A stretch of 64,000 nucleotides of DNA, taken from NCBI RefSeq assembly GCF_001598695.1, contig NZ_BCZK01000004.1, forward strand, positions 248,001 through 312,000, read 5' to 3'. The position numbers and the translations under genes were made by a program. This document shows positions 1-8,386 of the stretch, one piece after another; position 1 is the first letter of the stretch; each line of letters opens with the position of its first letter. The DNA is from Klebsiella oxytoca NBRC 105695 (GTDB taxonomy: Bacteria; Pseudomonadota; Gammaproteobacteria; Enterobacterales; Enterobacteriaceae). Under the pieces are notes generated by a model. The model was not told the origin of the DNA and searched no databases. It saw only the letters and a program-made list of their open reading frames with translations.

Positions 1-11
1 TTCTTTTTCAT
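1..11 (-). CDS. eutR: eutR, first codons only (left edge)
   Basis: An ATG on the minus strand at 11-9, followed by AAA AAG, gives Met-Lys-Lys, which matches the N-terminus of the AraC-family activator EutR. In Salmonella and E. coli eutR lies directly downstream of eutK. EutR activates the eut operon when ethanolamine and adenosylcobalamin are both present. Only 11 bases are in the window, so the call rests mainly on position and the first three residues. Confidence 0.6.
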
Positions 12-22
12 GATCTTATCAA

Positions 23-46
23 CCGGGAGCGCTCTCGCGTTCCCGG
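23..46 (-). other. Hairpin between eutK and eutR
   Basis: Two ten-base arms (23-32 and 37-46) pair with one mismatch around a four-base loop. There is no T-tract on the minus strand after it, so it is not a classic terminator. It may moderate read-through into eutR or stabilise the upstream mRNA. Its function is inferred. Confidence 0.45.
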
Positions 47-59
47 CACCTCCGACTGG

Positions 60-542
60 TTAATTTTTTAGACGATAGCGACTACTGCGTTTACGCAACG
101 ATCCGGTAGAAAACAGCTGTTCCAGCGCCTTTCTGGCTTCGTCAAGCGACCAGCCAAAATGGGCGGCCACCTCCCCTGCCGTCATTCCCTGACGCGTCGA
201 TGCCAGCAGCGCCAGTAAAGGCTCAGAGGACTCCGCTATCACCGGTGGCTGCGGGGCTTCCGGCTGCGGCTGAAAGCCGCCGATCAGCCGCTGGGTGTCC
301 TCTTCCGGGCGCCCTATCTCCCGACGGCTAACAACGCGCCCCGTACGCTGCGCCGCAGCGCTTCCGGCATCCAGCGCCGCCCGGCACGCCGCCAGGTCGC
401 CTTCCACCACGAGGGTTAACCTGCCGGGATCGAGAACCTCATGGCTGAGCAGCCGCACGTTGGCCGCCTTCAGCATCGCATCCGCCGCATCAACGGCGGC
501 GACCATGCCGTCAACTTCCAGTAATCCCAGGGCGTTGATCAT
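60..542 (-). CDS. eutK: EutK microcompartment shell protein with C-terminal winged-helix domain
   Basis: This is a 160-aa minor shell protein of the ethanolamine microcompartment. Residues about 1-85 form one BMC domain, beginning MINALGLLEVDGM. After a Pro/Gln-rich linker, the last ~55 residues (from about SSEPLLALLAS to RYRLKN) look like the small helix-turn-helix fold that the EutK family carries and that is thought to bind nucleic acid. The ATG at 542 is chosen because it begins the BMC fold. The frame stays open 22 codons further upstream but only by running into eutL. It is the last gene before eutR, and the gap to eutL is 10 nt. The E. coli protein is 166 aa. Confidence 0.93.
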   Translation of the reverse strand: MINALGLLEVDGMVAAVDAADAMLKAANVRLLSHEVLDPGRLTLVVEGDLAACRAALDAGSAAAQRTGRVVSRREIGRPEEDTQRLIGGFQPQPEAPQPPVIAESSEPLLALLASTRQGMTAGEVAAHFGWSLDEARKALEQLFSTGSLRKRSSRYRLKN

Positions 543-552
543 CGCTTCCCCC

Positions 553-1212
553 TTACGCGCGCTGGATTGGATGACGGGCAATATCCAGAACGGCATCGGT
601 AAAGGCATTGCAGGCTGCCTTACAGGCGGCCTGGCTCCCCGTCAAGAAGGCGGCCGAATAGTTGGTTTCCGACGGCGGCGGCACGTAGGTCACCAGCTGC
701 ACGTCGGCCGATTTCATCGCCGCGTCAATGCCGAAAGTGGCCTCCAGCGGCGGCGCCACCAGATAGGCGATCGGATCGCCCAGCGCGATGCCTGAAGAAG
801 ACGAGAGATAAGAGCCGGTACGCGACACCACGTGCGCCAGGAACGCCGTATCTTCGGCATCGTTGGCCCACTGAAACGCCGCTCCGCTTTCGATATGCGC
901 CATCATCGCGTCCAGGCCAGCGCGAACTTCCGCCGGGTTCGGGCCGCCCAGCATAATCAGCACTTCCCCTGCGGTTGGCGACGGGCCGTGAGCTGCGCCA
1001 GCGTAGAGGGAGCGCCCGTAAACCACTTCAACCATCGCCTGTTTTGTCGCTTCGTCAGCGGCAATATAGGTCACATCATCCGAATCCGCCGTGATGAGTC
1101 CGAGGCTACGTATATGCGGCGGTAATTTAAGCTCGCGGGCAAAGCCGTCATTTACCGAAGCAATCACGCGCATGGCCGTCACCGAAGGGCGAATTAAATC
1201 TAATGCAGGCAT
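553..1212 (-). CDS. eutL: EutL trimeric microcompartment shell protein
   Basis: This 219-aa protein has the full family length. It is a tandem (double) BMC-domain protein that assembles as a trimer acting as a pseudohexamer in the shell. Known EutL structures show gated pores thought to pass large substrates or cofactors. The sequence begins [16 protein letters not shown] and is nearly identical to the E. coli/Salmonella proteins throughout. The [20 protein letters not shown] segment belongs to the second BMC repeat. The gene lies 9 nt after eutC and 10 nt before eutK, consistent with one transcript. Confidence 0.97.
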   Translation of the reverse strand: MPALDLIRPSVTAMRVIASVNDGFARELKLPPHIRSLGLITADSDDVTYIAADEATKQAMVEVVYGRSLYAGAAHGPSPTAGEVLIMLGGPNPAEVRAGLDAMMAHIESGAAFQWANDAEDTAFLAHVVSRTGSYLSSSSGIALGDPIAYLVAPPLEATFGIDAAMKSADVQLVTYVPPPSETNYSAAFLTGSQAACKAACNAFTDAVLDIARHPIQRA

Positions 1213-1221
1213 GATGCCTCC

Positions 1222-2118
1222 TTAACGAGTCATATTGATGCCGGAAGCTTTCTGCTCCAGCATGCGTTTGGCCAAATCGACGATCACCGCAGCGGCTTCT
1301 ACCGGCGGCGTGCCGCCCTGGTGAATATTGGAAATACAGGTCCGGTCCGCTTCAACGGTGGTTGCCACGCGCGGCGAATACACGGCGTAACAGGAGAGGC
1401 TTTCCGACTGCCCCAGCCCGGGACGCTCGCCTACCAGCAGGATGACCACCTTCGCGCCGAGGATTTCGCCAATCTGATCTTCAATTTTGACCCGTCCGTA
1501 GCGGACGAAGAACGGCGTACCGACCTTCAGCCCGGCCTGCTTCAGCCCCGACAGCAGCGGCGGCAGGATCTCTTCATAGTTGACGGTAATCGCGTCCGTA
1601 GAGAGGCCATCGGATACCACCACCTGAACGTCAGGATTCGCCACGCACTGCGCCTTCAGCGCGTCAATCGCTTCCGGACTCAGGCGACGGCCCATATCCG
1701 GGCGCGTCAGGTAGAGGTTCTTGTCGCTAATCTCGGAACGCACCTCGAGCAATCCCTGGTTTTTCACCCACTCTTCCGGAACCTCTTTCAGCACCGTATC
1801 CTTGGAGCGCGAATGGTCGGCGAGGAAGCGCAGCAGCGCGAGGGTGCGCGGACGCGGGCCGGCGCGGCCGGTGCAAACGCGCGCCGCCGTGCTGCGTTTC
1901 AGTTCGGCCAGCACTTCCGCGCGATGCGGCTGCTGCACGCCAATCCAGCCTTTAGCCTCTGGCGATCCTAAATCCAGCGCGCAGCTCTCCGCCGCGACCT
2001 CACACCGGCTGCCGCACTTCGTCGCCGCAGCCTGAGGCGCCGCTGCGGCCGTCTGCGGTTGTCCCATTGACGCCATCACGCTACGTACAATTTCTTCAAT
2101 CTGCTTTTGATCCATCAT
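1222..2118 (-). CDS. eutC: Ethanolamine ammonia-lyase small subunit
   Basis: EutC (298 aa) is the small (beta) subunit of adenosylcobalamin-dependent ethanolamine ammonia-lyase, which converts ethanolamine to acetaldehyde and ammonia. It helps form the B12-binding site with EutB. The N-terminal ~20 residues ([18 protein letters not shown]) form an amphipathic helix of the kind that targets cargo to the microcompartment lumen. An Ala-rich, variable linker follows before the conserved core. The start may be either of two adjacent ATGs. It lies 17 nt downstream of eutB. Confidence 0.96.
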   Translation of the reverse strand: MMDQKQIEEIVRSVMASMGQPQTAAAAPQAAATKCGSRCEVAAESCALDLGSPEAKGWIGVQQPHRAEVLAELKRSTAARVCTGRAGPRPRTLALLRFLADHSRSKDTVLKEVPEEWVKNQGLLEVRSEISDKNLYLTRPDMGRRLSPEAIDALKAQCVANPDVQVVVSDGLSTDAITVNYEEILPPLLSGLKQAGLKVGTPFFVRYGRVKIEDQIGEILGAKVVILLVGERPGLGQSESLSCYAVYSPRVATTVEADRTCISNIHQGGTPPVEAAAVIVDLAKRMLEQKASGINMTR

Positions 2119-2135
2119 GTGTCATCCCCGCGTCA

Positions 2136-3497
2136 TCAAAAGAACAGTGACGGATCGCCCGCCCGTTGGGTCAGACGACCGTTTGCCATAATGCCCATGG
2201 TTTCCAGCCAGCGTTCGAACTCCGGCGACGGCCGTAGATTCAGCAGCTGACGGACGGTGGCGGTATCGTGAAACGCGGTGGTCTGATAGTTGAGCATGAT
2301 GTCGTCGCCGAGCGGCATGCCCATGATGTAGTTGCAACCGGCGGTGGCGAGCAGAATCATCAGGTTTTCATTGAGATTCTGATCGGCGTCAGCATGGTTG
2401 GTGTAGCAGCAGTCGCAGCCCATCGAGATGCCGCTCAGCTTGCCCATAAAGTGATCTTCGAGACCGGCGCGAATAATCTGCCGGTCGTTATAGAGGTACT
2501 CCGGCCCGATAAAGCCCACAACGGTATTGACGAGGAACGGATCGTAGTGCCGCGCCAGGCCATAGTTGCGCGCCTCCATCGTCACCTGATCGGCGCCGAA
2601 GTTCGCGCCAGCCGACAGCGCCGAGCCCTGCCCGGTTTCAAAATAGAGGCAGTTTTCTCCGGCGATACGGTTGAACTCGGCGCCGACCGCCCGCGCTTCA
2701 TCGAGCATCGCCAGCTCCACGCCGAACTCTTTTAGCCCCTTTTCGCTGCCGCAGATGCTCTGGAAAATAAGCCCTCCCGGCGCGCCGCGGCGGATCGCTT
2801 CAATCTGGGTAGTGACGTGCGCCAGCACGCAGCCCTGAGTCGGGATATTAAACTTGTCGATAACGCCGTAGACGGTATCGAGGACGCGGGTCAGGTTCTC
2901 CACGTCATCGGTCACCGGGTTAACGCCGATCACCGCATCGCCCGCGCCGAACGAGAGCCCTTCGTAGATTTGCGCCGCAATGCTCTGCACGTCATCGCGG
3001 GTATCGTTCGGCTGCAGGCGACAGCTAAAGGTGCCCGGCAGGCCGATGGTGGTGTTGGCTTTTTTAATCACCGGCATTTTCTTTGCGCCGTAAATCAGGT
3101 CGGCGTTGGAACAGACCTTCGCCACCGCCGCCACCACTTCTGAGGTCAGCCCTTTGCGCACAAACGCAATATCGTCGCTGGTGACTTCATCGTTGAGCAC
3201 GTATTCGCGCAGGTCGCTGATGGTCCAGTTTTTAATCCGCTGATAAGCGGTTTCGTTGACATCGTCCTGAATCAGGCGCGTCACGCAGTCCTCTTCATAA
3301 GGGATCACCGGGTTATTACGAATATCGGCGACCGTCATATCGGAGAGCACCTGCTTCGCCGCTACGCGCTGCTGCGAACTTTCTGCCGCCACGCCCGCCA
3401 GCACATCCCCCGAACGCAGTTCGTTGGCTTTAGCCAGCACCTCTTTTACATCCTTAAACTGATAAACATTGCCGAACAATGTGGTCTTTAATTTCAT
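2136..3497 (-). CDS. eutB: Ethanolamine ammonia-lyase large subunit
   Basis: EutB (453 aa) is the catalytic TIM-barrel subunit that binds ethanolamine and hosts the radical chemistry initiated by adenosylcobalamin from EutT. The sequence matches the E. coli/Salmonella enzyme over its whole length. Conserved stretches include the DVENLTRVLDTVYGVI helix and the C-terminal GMPLGDDIMLNYQTTAFHDT segment. It lies 11 nt after eutA and 17 nt before eutC. In E. coli K-12 a prophage interrupts the eutA-eutB region; here the junction is intact. Confidence 0.97.
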   Translation of the reverse strand: MKLKTTLFGNVYQFKDVKEVLAKANELRSGDVLAGVAAESSQQRVAAKQVLSDMTVADIRNNPVIPYEEDCVTRLIQDDVNETAYQRIKNWTISDLREYVLNDEVTSDDIAFVRKGLTSEVVAAVAKVCSNADLIYGAKKMPVIKKANTTIGLPGTFSCRLQPNDTRDDVQSIAAQIYEGLSFGAGDAVIGVNPVTDDVENLTRVLDTVYGVIDKFNIPTQGCVLAHVTTQIEAIRRGAPGGLIFQSICGSEKGLKEFGVELAMLDEARAVGAEFNRIAGENCLYFETGQGSALSAGANFGADQVTMEARNYGLARHYDPFLVNTVVGFIGPEYLYNDRQIIRAGLEDHFMGKLSGISMGCDCCYTNHADADQNLNENLMILLATAGCNYIMGMPLGDDIMLNYQTTAFHDTATVRQLLNLRPSPEFERWLETMGIMANGRLTQRAGDPSLFF

Positions 3498-3508
3498 AAG
3501 TCGTTCCC

Positions 3509-4912
3509 TCAGGAAGGAAATGCGAGTGATTTCACCGTCACCGGCACAACCGATCCGCCAAAAAGAGGCGTACCAATGTCGATATAGTCCCCCGCCCGTA
3601 CGCTCACCTCATCGATGACCGCCAGCGGGAGTTGTTGCAGCTGCGGGCGCAGCAGCATGCCCAGCGCTTTGCCAAAGTCCTGCTCGGCCACCACCAGCAG
3701 GGGATGCGGATTGGGAAAGCGCGCGACAAAAGCCAGTAGCGCGTCAATCACCACCAGCAGGGCGGCGTAGCGCACCGGCAACGAAGCAGGAAGCGCCAGC
3801 ACGTAAGCATCCGATCCCGGATCCAGATCGAGCTGCAGCAGCGCCTGCTGCCAGGCGCTCAGCAGATCGGATTCATCAAGCGGGATCGCCACCGGCAGAT
3901 TGCGCAGCGGGAGCTGAACCCCTTCCAGCCAGATAGTGCTGCCGGAAAGCGAGAGCGTATGCGCGCCGGCGCCAATCACCGTGGCGCGCACGGTTTGCGC
4001 CGGAAACTGCACGTTCATCTTCCGCAGCCGCGGATGCTCGTGCAGCGCCGTGGCCAGCAGCGGTCCGATATCCGCAAAACAGAACGGGTCGGCAGGCTGG
4101 TTGCGGTAGCACTCGCCCACTCCGCCGGAAAGGGTAATCACCTCGGGTACCGCGCCTGCGGGCAGCAGGCCGGTTTGCATCAGCCGTTGCGCCAGCGGAG
4201 AGAGCGTGCCGTCGATAACTTCGACGATCAGATCCGCCATCCGACGCGCTACCTGCGCTAACTGCGAAGCACTCAACGCGCGCGCATCGACGCCTGCGCC
4301 AAAAACCTCATCGACGATCATTTGCCCCGGCTGATGGGCATAAACCACCCGTCCCTGGCCGTCGGTCTCCAGCAGGCGTCCGCCAACGTTCAGGCAGGCG
4401 GTGGCGCTGACTTTTCCCGCTTCAAATAGCGCGTAATTTGAGGTACCGCCGCCGATATCAATGTTCAGCACCCGGCACATCCGCTGTTCAGAAAGGGTTT
4501 GCGCCCCGGCGCCGTGACCGGCAATCACCGATTCCAGATGCGGCCCGGCGCTGGCCACCACAAAGTCACCCAGCGACTGCGAGAGCGCCATCACCGCCGC
4601 CCTTGCGTTGCGGGTTTTCGCGCTTTCGCCTGTGATAATGATCGCCCCGGAGTCCACCGATTCTGGGGCAACCTCTGCGGCCTGATACTGCGCCAGAATC
4701 AGCGCCTTGAGTTCGTCCTCCTTCAGACCGCCCTGTTTATCAACCGGGGTAAAGAAGACCGGGCTTTGCCAGCTAATTTCGCGTTTGATGAATTCGTAGC
4801 GCGGCACCTGCGACACCGCCGCACGGTTAACCAGCTCAAGGCGGGAGAAGATCACCTGAGTGGTGGTGGTGCCGATATCGATGCCGACGCTCAGCAGCTG
4901 GCGAGTTTTCAC
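3509..4912 (-). CDS. eutA: Ethanolamine ammonia-lyase reactivase EutA
   Basis: EutA (467 aa) is an actin/Hsp70-fold ATPase that exchanges damaged cobalamin out of inactivated EutBC so the enzyme can be reloaded with adenosylcobalamin. The two phosphate-binding motifs of the fold are visible: GIDIGTTTTQ at residues about 10-19 and NIDIGGGTSNYALFE near 150. The start codon overlaps the stop of eutH by four bases (4909-4912), a typical translational coupling arrangement, and eutB follows after 11 nt. Confidence 0.96.
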   Translation of the reverse strand: MKTRQLLSVGIDIGTTTTQVIFSRLELVNRAAVSQVPRYEFIKREISWQSPVFFTPVDKQGGLKEDELKALILAQYQAAEVAPESVDSGAIIITGESAKTRNARAAVMALSQSLGDFVVASAGPHLESVIAGHGAGAQTLSEQRMCRVLNIDIGGGTSNYALFEAGKVSATACLNVGGRLLETDGQGRVVYAHQPGQMIVDEVFGAGVDARALSASQLAQVARRMADLIVEVIDGTLSPLAQRLMQTGLLPAGAVPEVITLSGGVGECYRNQPADPFCFADIGPLLATALHEHPRLRKMNVQFPAQTVRATVIGAGAHTLSLSGSTIWLEGVQLPLRNLPVAIPLDESDLLSAWQQALLQLDLDPGSDAYVLALPASLPVRYAALLVVIDALLAFVARFPNPHPLLVVAEQDFGKALGMLLRPQLQQLPLAVIDEVSVRAGDYIDIGTPLFGGSVVPVTVKSLAFPS

Positions 4913-6141
4913 GATTGCGTCTCCGCTTCGGTTGTCGCCGCCGCCGGTGCGTTTTCATCTTTCGGCACCAGCAGCATCGCCACGCCAATGGCGGTAACGC
5001 CGCCGATCAGCTTGCCGACGATCATCGGGAAGATCATGGCGTTCATGTTGGCGGCGGCGAAGCCTAAATGGTCGCCCAGCGCGAAAGCGGCGGAGACGGA
5101 GAACGCGCAGTTAATGACTTTGCCGCGAGTATCCATCTGTTTCATCATGCCGAACATCGGGATGTTGTTGGCCAGCGTCGCCACCATGCCTCCGGCGGCC
5201 ATATTATTGATTTTCAGCAGATTACCGACGCGCATCAGCGGCTTTTCAAACCAGCGGGTCAGCAGCAGCACCATCGGATAAGCGCCGAGCAGCACGCAGG
5301 ATATCGATCCAATGACTTCAATGGCGCGCATCACCTCGCCGGGCTGGTCGCCGGGAGCCATAAAGATCGGATCAAGTCCCGGGATCAGATCCCAGCCCAG
5401 CAGGAACTTGATGACCGCTGCCGCCAGGCCGATGGTGATCAGCGCCACCAGAAATTTGGCGAAGATCTGGAAGCCGTTGATCATTTTTTCCGGAATAAAC
5501 TTCAGCCCCAGCGCGACCAGCACCGCGACGATAAGCACCGGGATCATATTCATCAGGATCAGCGCGAAGGTAAACTCTACCGGCTGACCGTTAATCTCCA
5601 CGCCGGAGTACATGGCCACCAGACCGCCGGCGATACAGCCGATCGGAATCGTAACGATCCCGGCCAGCACGCCCAGCGCCAGGTAGCGGCGGTCAGAGGG
5701 TTCGATGATGCCGAGCGCGACCGGAATGGAGAACACCAGCGTCGGCCCCATCATCGCCCCGAGGATCAGGCCGGAATAGAGCCACGCCGCCACGTCGCCG
5801 CCCGCCAGCTCTTTGGCGAGGAAGAAACCGCCCATATCGCAGGCCAGCAGCGTGCCGGCAAACATCGACGGGTTGGCGCCGAGCATTTCATACAGCGGAA
5901 TAATCACCGGCCCGAGCAGGTGCGCCAGTACCGGCGCCAGCGCGGTCATCCCGACCATCGCCAGGCCCAGCGCCCCCATCGCCATAAACCCCTCTTCGAA
6001 CTGGCCGCCGGAGCCCTCAATGCTTTTACCAAACTTGCCGAGAAAGCGCGCCGAGCCGCCAAACTGCGACAGGATCCTGTCCACGGCGGCAATCAGCATA
6101 AAGAACATCATGATGTACATGATGATTTCGTTAATTCCCAT
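4909..6141 (-). CDS. eutH: Ethanolamine permease EutH
   Basis: EutH (410 aa) is an inner-membrane protein with about ten or eleven hydrophobic segments, beginning MGINEIIMYIMMFFMLIAA. In Salmonella it is needed for ethanolamine uptake when substrate is scarce or pH is low, while free diffusion suffices otherwise. It ends with a short hydrophilic tail rich in Ala and Glu. The ATG at 6141 is preceded by a 216-nt gap holding a BIME element, the largest gap in the operon. Confidence 0.95.
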   Translation of the reverse strand: MGINEIIMYIMMFFMLIAAVDRILSQFGGSARFLGKFGKSIEGSGGQFEEGFMAMGALGLAMVGMTALAPVLAHLLGPVIIPLYEMLGANPSMFAGTLLACDMGGFFLAKELAGGDVAAWLYSGLILGAMMGPTLVFSIPVALGIIEPSDRRYLALGVLAGIVTIPIGCIAGGLVAMYSGVEINGQPVEFTFALILMNMIPVLIVAVLVALGLKFIPEKMINGFQIFAKFLVALITIGLAAAVIKFLLGWDLIPGLDPIFMAPGDQPGEVMRAIEVIGSISCVLLGAYPMVLLLTRWFEKPLMRVGNLLKINNMAAGGMVATLANNIPMFGMMKQMDTRGKVINCAFSVSAAFALGDHLGFAAANMNAMIFPMIVGKLIGGVTAIGVAMLLVPKDENAPAAATTEAETQS

Positions 6142-6207
6142 AGCCCTTACTCCCTGTCATTCGTTATGTGTAAAGACGTCCCATGGGCATACAACCAACG
6201 CCAGGAC

Positions 6208-6332
6208 GGTAGCCCGGCATCGCCTCCGGGAAATTCTGTAACGTTTTGCGCACTTCTCCCGGGGGCGGCGCTTTGCGCCTTGCCCGGGCTACGGGCTGGT
6301 AGCCCGGACAGACGCGCAGCGTCGCCTCCGGG
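6208..6332. repeat. BIME: three REP-like units between eutG and eutH
   Basis: Three GC-rich palindromic units alternate in orientation at about 6208-6230, 6257-6292 and 6298-6332. They share the core GTAGCCCGG...CGCCTCCGGG or its inverse. The same family forms the tandem array at 28126-28427. Such elements can bind gyrase or IHF and stabilise upstream mRNA. Here the unit splits eutG from eutH inside the operon. Confidence 0.85.
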
Positions 6333-6357
6333 ATAATCAGCCGGGGTTAACGCCGCA

Positions 6358-7545
6358 TCAGTGCGCCGCCGCGTACAGATCGATAATCTGCTCCCGGCTG
6401 GCGGTGCGTGGATTAGTGCGCAGACAAATGTCCTCCTGCGCCGCCTGCGCCCATGCGCTGAAATGTTCGGCCATCGCGCCGGCATCCGAGAGTCGTTTGC
6501 TCAGGCCCACTTCAGCAATCAGCTCGCGTACGGCGGCGATAGCCTCACGATCGTCGGTTTTCTTACCGGTTAACGCCCGGCCGATTTGGCTGAAACGCTC
6601 GCGGCGCACCATGCGGTTAAACTCCATCACCGTCGGCAGCAGCATGGCGTTGGCCTGGCCGTGCGGAATATGCAGCGCTGCGCCAGGCTGATGCGCCATC
6701 GCATGACATAAGCCCAGACCCGCGCTGGAAAAGGCCATCCCCGCCATACAGGAAGCCAGCAGCATACTTTCGCGCGCGGCAAGATCCTGGCCGTAGCCAA
6801 CTGCCTTCGGCAACGACTGGCCGATCATCGCTATCGCGCCAATCGCCAGGCTGTCGGTGAAGGGCGTCGCGTTGAGCGCGCTGTATGCCTCAACGGCGTG
6901 GGTCAGCGCGTCAATCCCGGTCATTGCCGTCACCTGTGGCGGAACGCCTTCGGTCAGGGCGGCGTCGAGAATCGCCACGTCCGGCATGAGCGAGGCATGG
7001 GCCAGCACTTGCTTACGCCCGCTGACTGCATCGATAATCACCGTCACGTTGGTGGTTTCCGAGCCGGTTCCGGCGGTGGTCGGCACCGCAATCAGCGGCA
7101 GACGCGGGCGCAGTACGCTGCTTTCCGTCATCGCGCTTAACGTCTGCTCCGGGTTGGTGACTAACAGCGCGACCGCTTTCGCCGCGTCCAGCACCGAACC
7201 GCCGCCAAAGGCCACCACGCCGTCGCACTTCGACTCGCGCAGCTGCGCCACCGCCGCGCAGACATCGGTAATGCACGGTTCTCCCGGCGGACAGGGCCAG
7301 ACGGTCATCGTCACCCCTTTCATTGCCAGGCTGCGAGCAAGCCCGGCGGTCATTCCCGCCTGATGCAGGAAACTATCGACCATCACCAGCAGATGGCTTA
7401 GGCCCCTCGCTTGCGCCTCCTGTCCGCAGGCGCTCAGCGCGCCGAGGCCGCACAGCGTTACCGGCGGCACGCTGAAGGTTTTCACCCGCTGCAGATTCAG
7501 GGTATCGAACGCCTGAAAGAGCGCCGTCTGCAGTTCAGCTTGCAT
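6358..7545 (-). CDS. eutG: Iron-containing alcohol dehydrogenase EutG
   Basis: EutG (395 aa) is a type-III (iron-dependent) alcohol dehydrogenase that reduces acetaldehyde to ethanol and regenerates NAD+ for EutE inside the compartment. The NAD-binding GGGSVLDAAKAVALL motif is visible. So are the metal-site histidines in the HAVEAYSA, CHAMAHQPG and HIPHGQANAM segments. The N-terminal MQAELQTALFQAFDTLNL is helical, as expected of a lumen-targeting peptide. It overlaps the end of eutJ by 11 nt, and its mRNA is followed by the BIME element before eutH. Confidence 0.96.
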   Translation of the reverse strand: MQAELQTALFQAFDTLNLQRVKTFSVPPVTLCGLGALSACGQEAQARGLSHLLVMVDSFLHQAGMTAGLARSLAMKGVTMTVWPCPPGEPCITDVCAAVAQLRESKCDGVVAFGGGSVLDAAKAVALLVTNPEQTLSAMTESSVLRPRLPLIAVPTTAGTGSETTNVTVIIDAVSGRKQVLAHASLMPDVAILDAALTEGVPPQVTAMTGIDALTHAVEAYSALNATPFTDSLAIGAIAMIGQSLPKAVGYGQDLAARESMLLASCMAGMAFSSAGLGLCHAMAHQPGAALHIPHGQANAMLLPTVMEFNRMVRRERFSQIGRALTGKKTDDREAIAAVRELIAEVGLSKRLSDAGAMAEHFSAWAQAAQEDICLRTNPRTASREQIIDLYAAAH

Positions 7546-8374
7546 AGATTCCCTCCGCTATCTCTCTCCCGCTGCTGGCTATCGCCAGCGGGGTCATAAA
7601 CAGGCTGTGCTGCGGTAAATGCACCCGTAATTCCGGGAAGCGTTTGCGAAACAGCGCGTCCACGCCCGGCTGCATACAGGAGCCGCCCGCCAGCCATAAA
7701 TCGGCAATGCCATGTCCTTCAATATGGTGAGCAACGATCTCCGCCATTTTTTCGTACACCGGCTTCACCACCGGCCAGATCTCCTGCGCGTTGCTGCGCT
7801 TGTACTGCTCCGCCTCTTCCAGCGGGATGCGACGATTTCCGGCGAGGGTCAGGGAGATATGATGGCCGCCGGTCGCTTCATCGGCGGAGTAGGTCACCAG
7901 ACCCTGCTTAACGATGGCGATGCCGGTGGTGCCGCCACCAATATCCACCACGCCGGCGTTATCAAGCTGCAGCAGATCCGCCACCGCGGTCGGTTCATCC
8001 AGCACGTGGCTAACTTCCAGGCCGGCAGATTCGAGTACGTTGATCGAAATACGCGGGTCGGTACCCGGCGGAAACGAGGTCGCCGCATGGGTGAAGCGGC
8101 AGCCGAGCTGCTGTTCAAGAACGTCGAGATGGCGGCGCACGAGGGTAACGGCGCCGAAGAAATCCCAGACGATGCCGTCGCGCACGACGTCAGCCCAGTC
8201 CAGGCACACTGCAACCGGCTGGCCATCGCCATCGACCACCATCGACACGACATCGCAGGTGCCTAAATCCACGCCCAGCCACAGCGGCGAACCGCTGTTC
8301 GCAGGCGTCTGGTTACACAGGGCCGCGGCTTTTTGTAGCCTGGGAGTGAGCCAACGTTGTTCGTCGTGCGCCAT
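7535..8374 (-). CDS. eutJ: EutJ, Hsp70/actin-fold chaperone-like protein
   Basis: This 279-aa protein belongs to the sugar kinase/Hsp70/actin superfamily. The ATP-binding signatures WLGVDLGTCDVVSMVVDGDG (residues ~32-51) and VVDIGGGTTGIAIV are clear. It is proposed to act as a chaperone or assembly factor for the compartment, but its role is not proven. The ATG at 8374 is chosen because AGGAG lies 8 nt upstream on the minus strand. An alternative GTG three codons earlier abuts that Shine-Dalgarno and is less likely. It ends inside eutG by 11 nt. Confidence 0.94.
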   Translation of the reverse strand: MAHDEQRWLTPRLQKAAALCNQTPANSGSPLWLGVDLGTCDVVSMVVDGDGQPVAVCLDWADVVRDGIVWDFFGAVTLVRRHLDVLEQQLGCRFTHAATSFPPGTDPRISINVLESAGLEVSHVLDEPTAVADLLQLDNAGVVDIGGGTTGIAIVKQGLVTYSADEATGGHHISLTLAGNRRIPLEEAEQYKRSNAQEIWPVVKPVYEKMAEIVAHHIEGHGIADLWLAGGSCMQPGVDALFRKRFPELRVHLPQHSLFMTPLAIASSGREIAEGIYAS

Positions 8375-8386
8375 CTCTTTCACTCC

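Noticed and set aside
2136-4912. Possible prophage at the eutA-eutB junction, as in E. coli K-12 (CPZ-55)
   Set aside because: The two genes are separated by only 11 nt and both are full length. No integrase or attachment duplication is present.
5068-6336. 422-codon open frame on the plus strand opposite eutH
   Set aside because: It is antisense to a well-matched gene, is extremely rich in His, Arg and Gln (typical of the reverse frame of GC-rich coding DNA), and has no recognisable domain.
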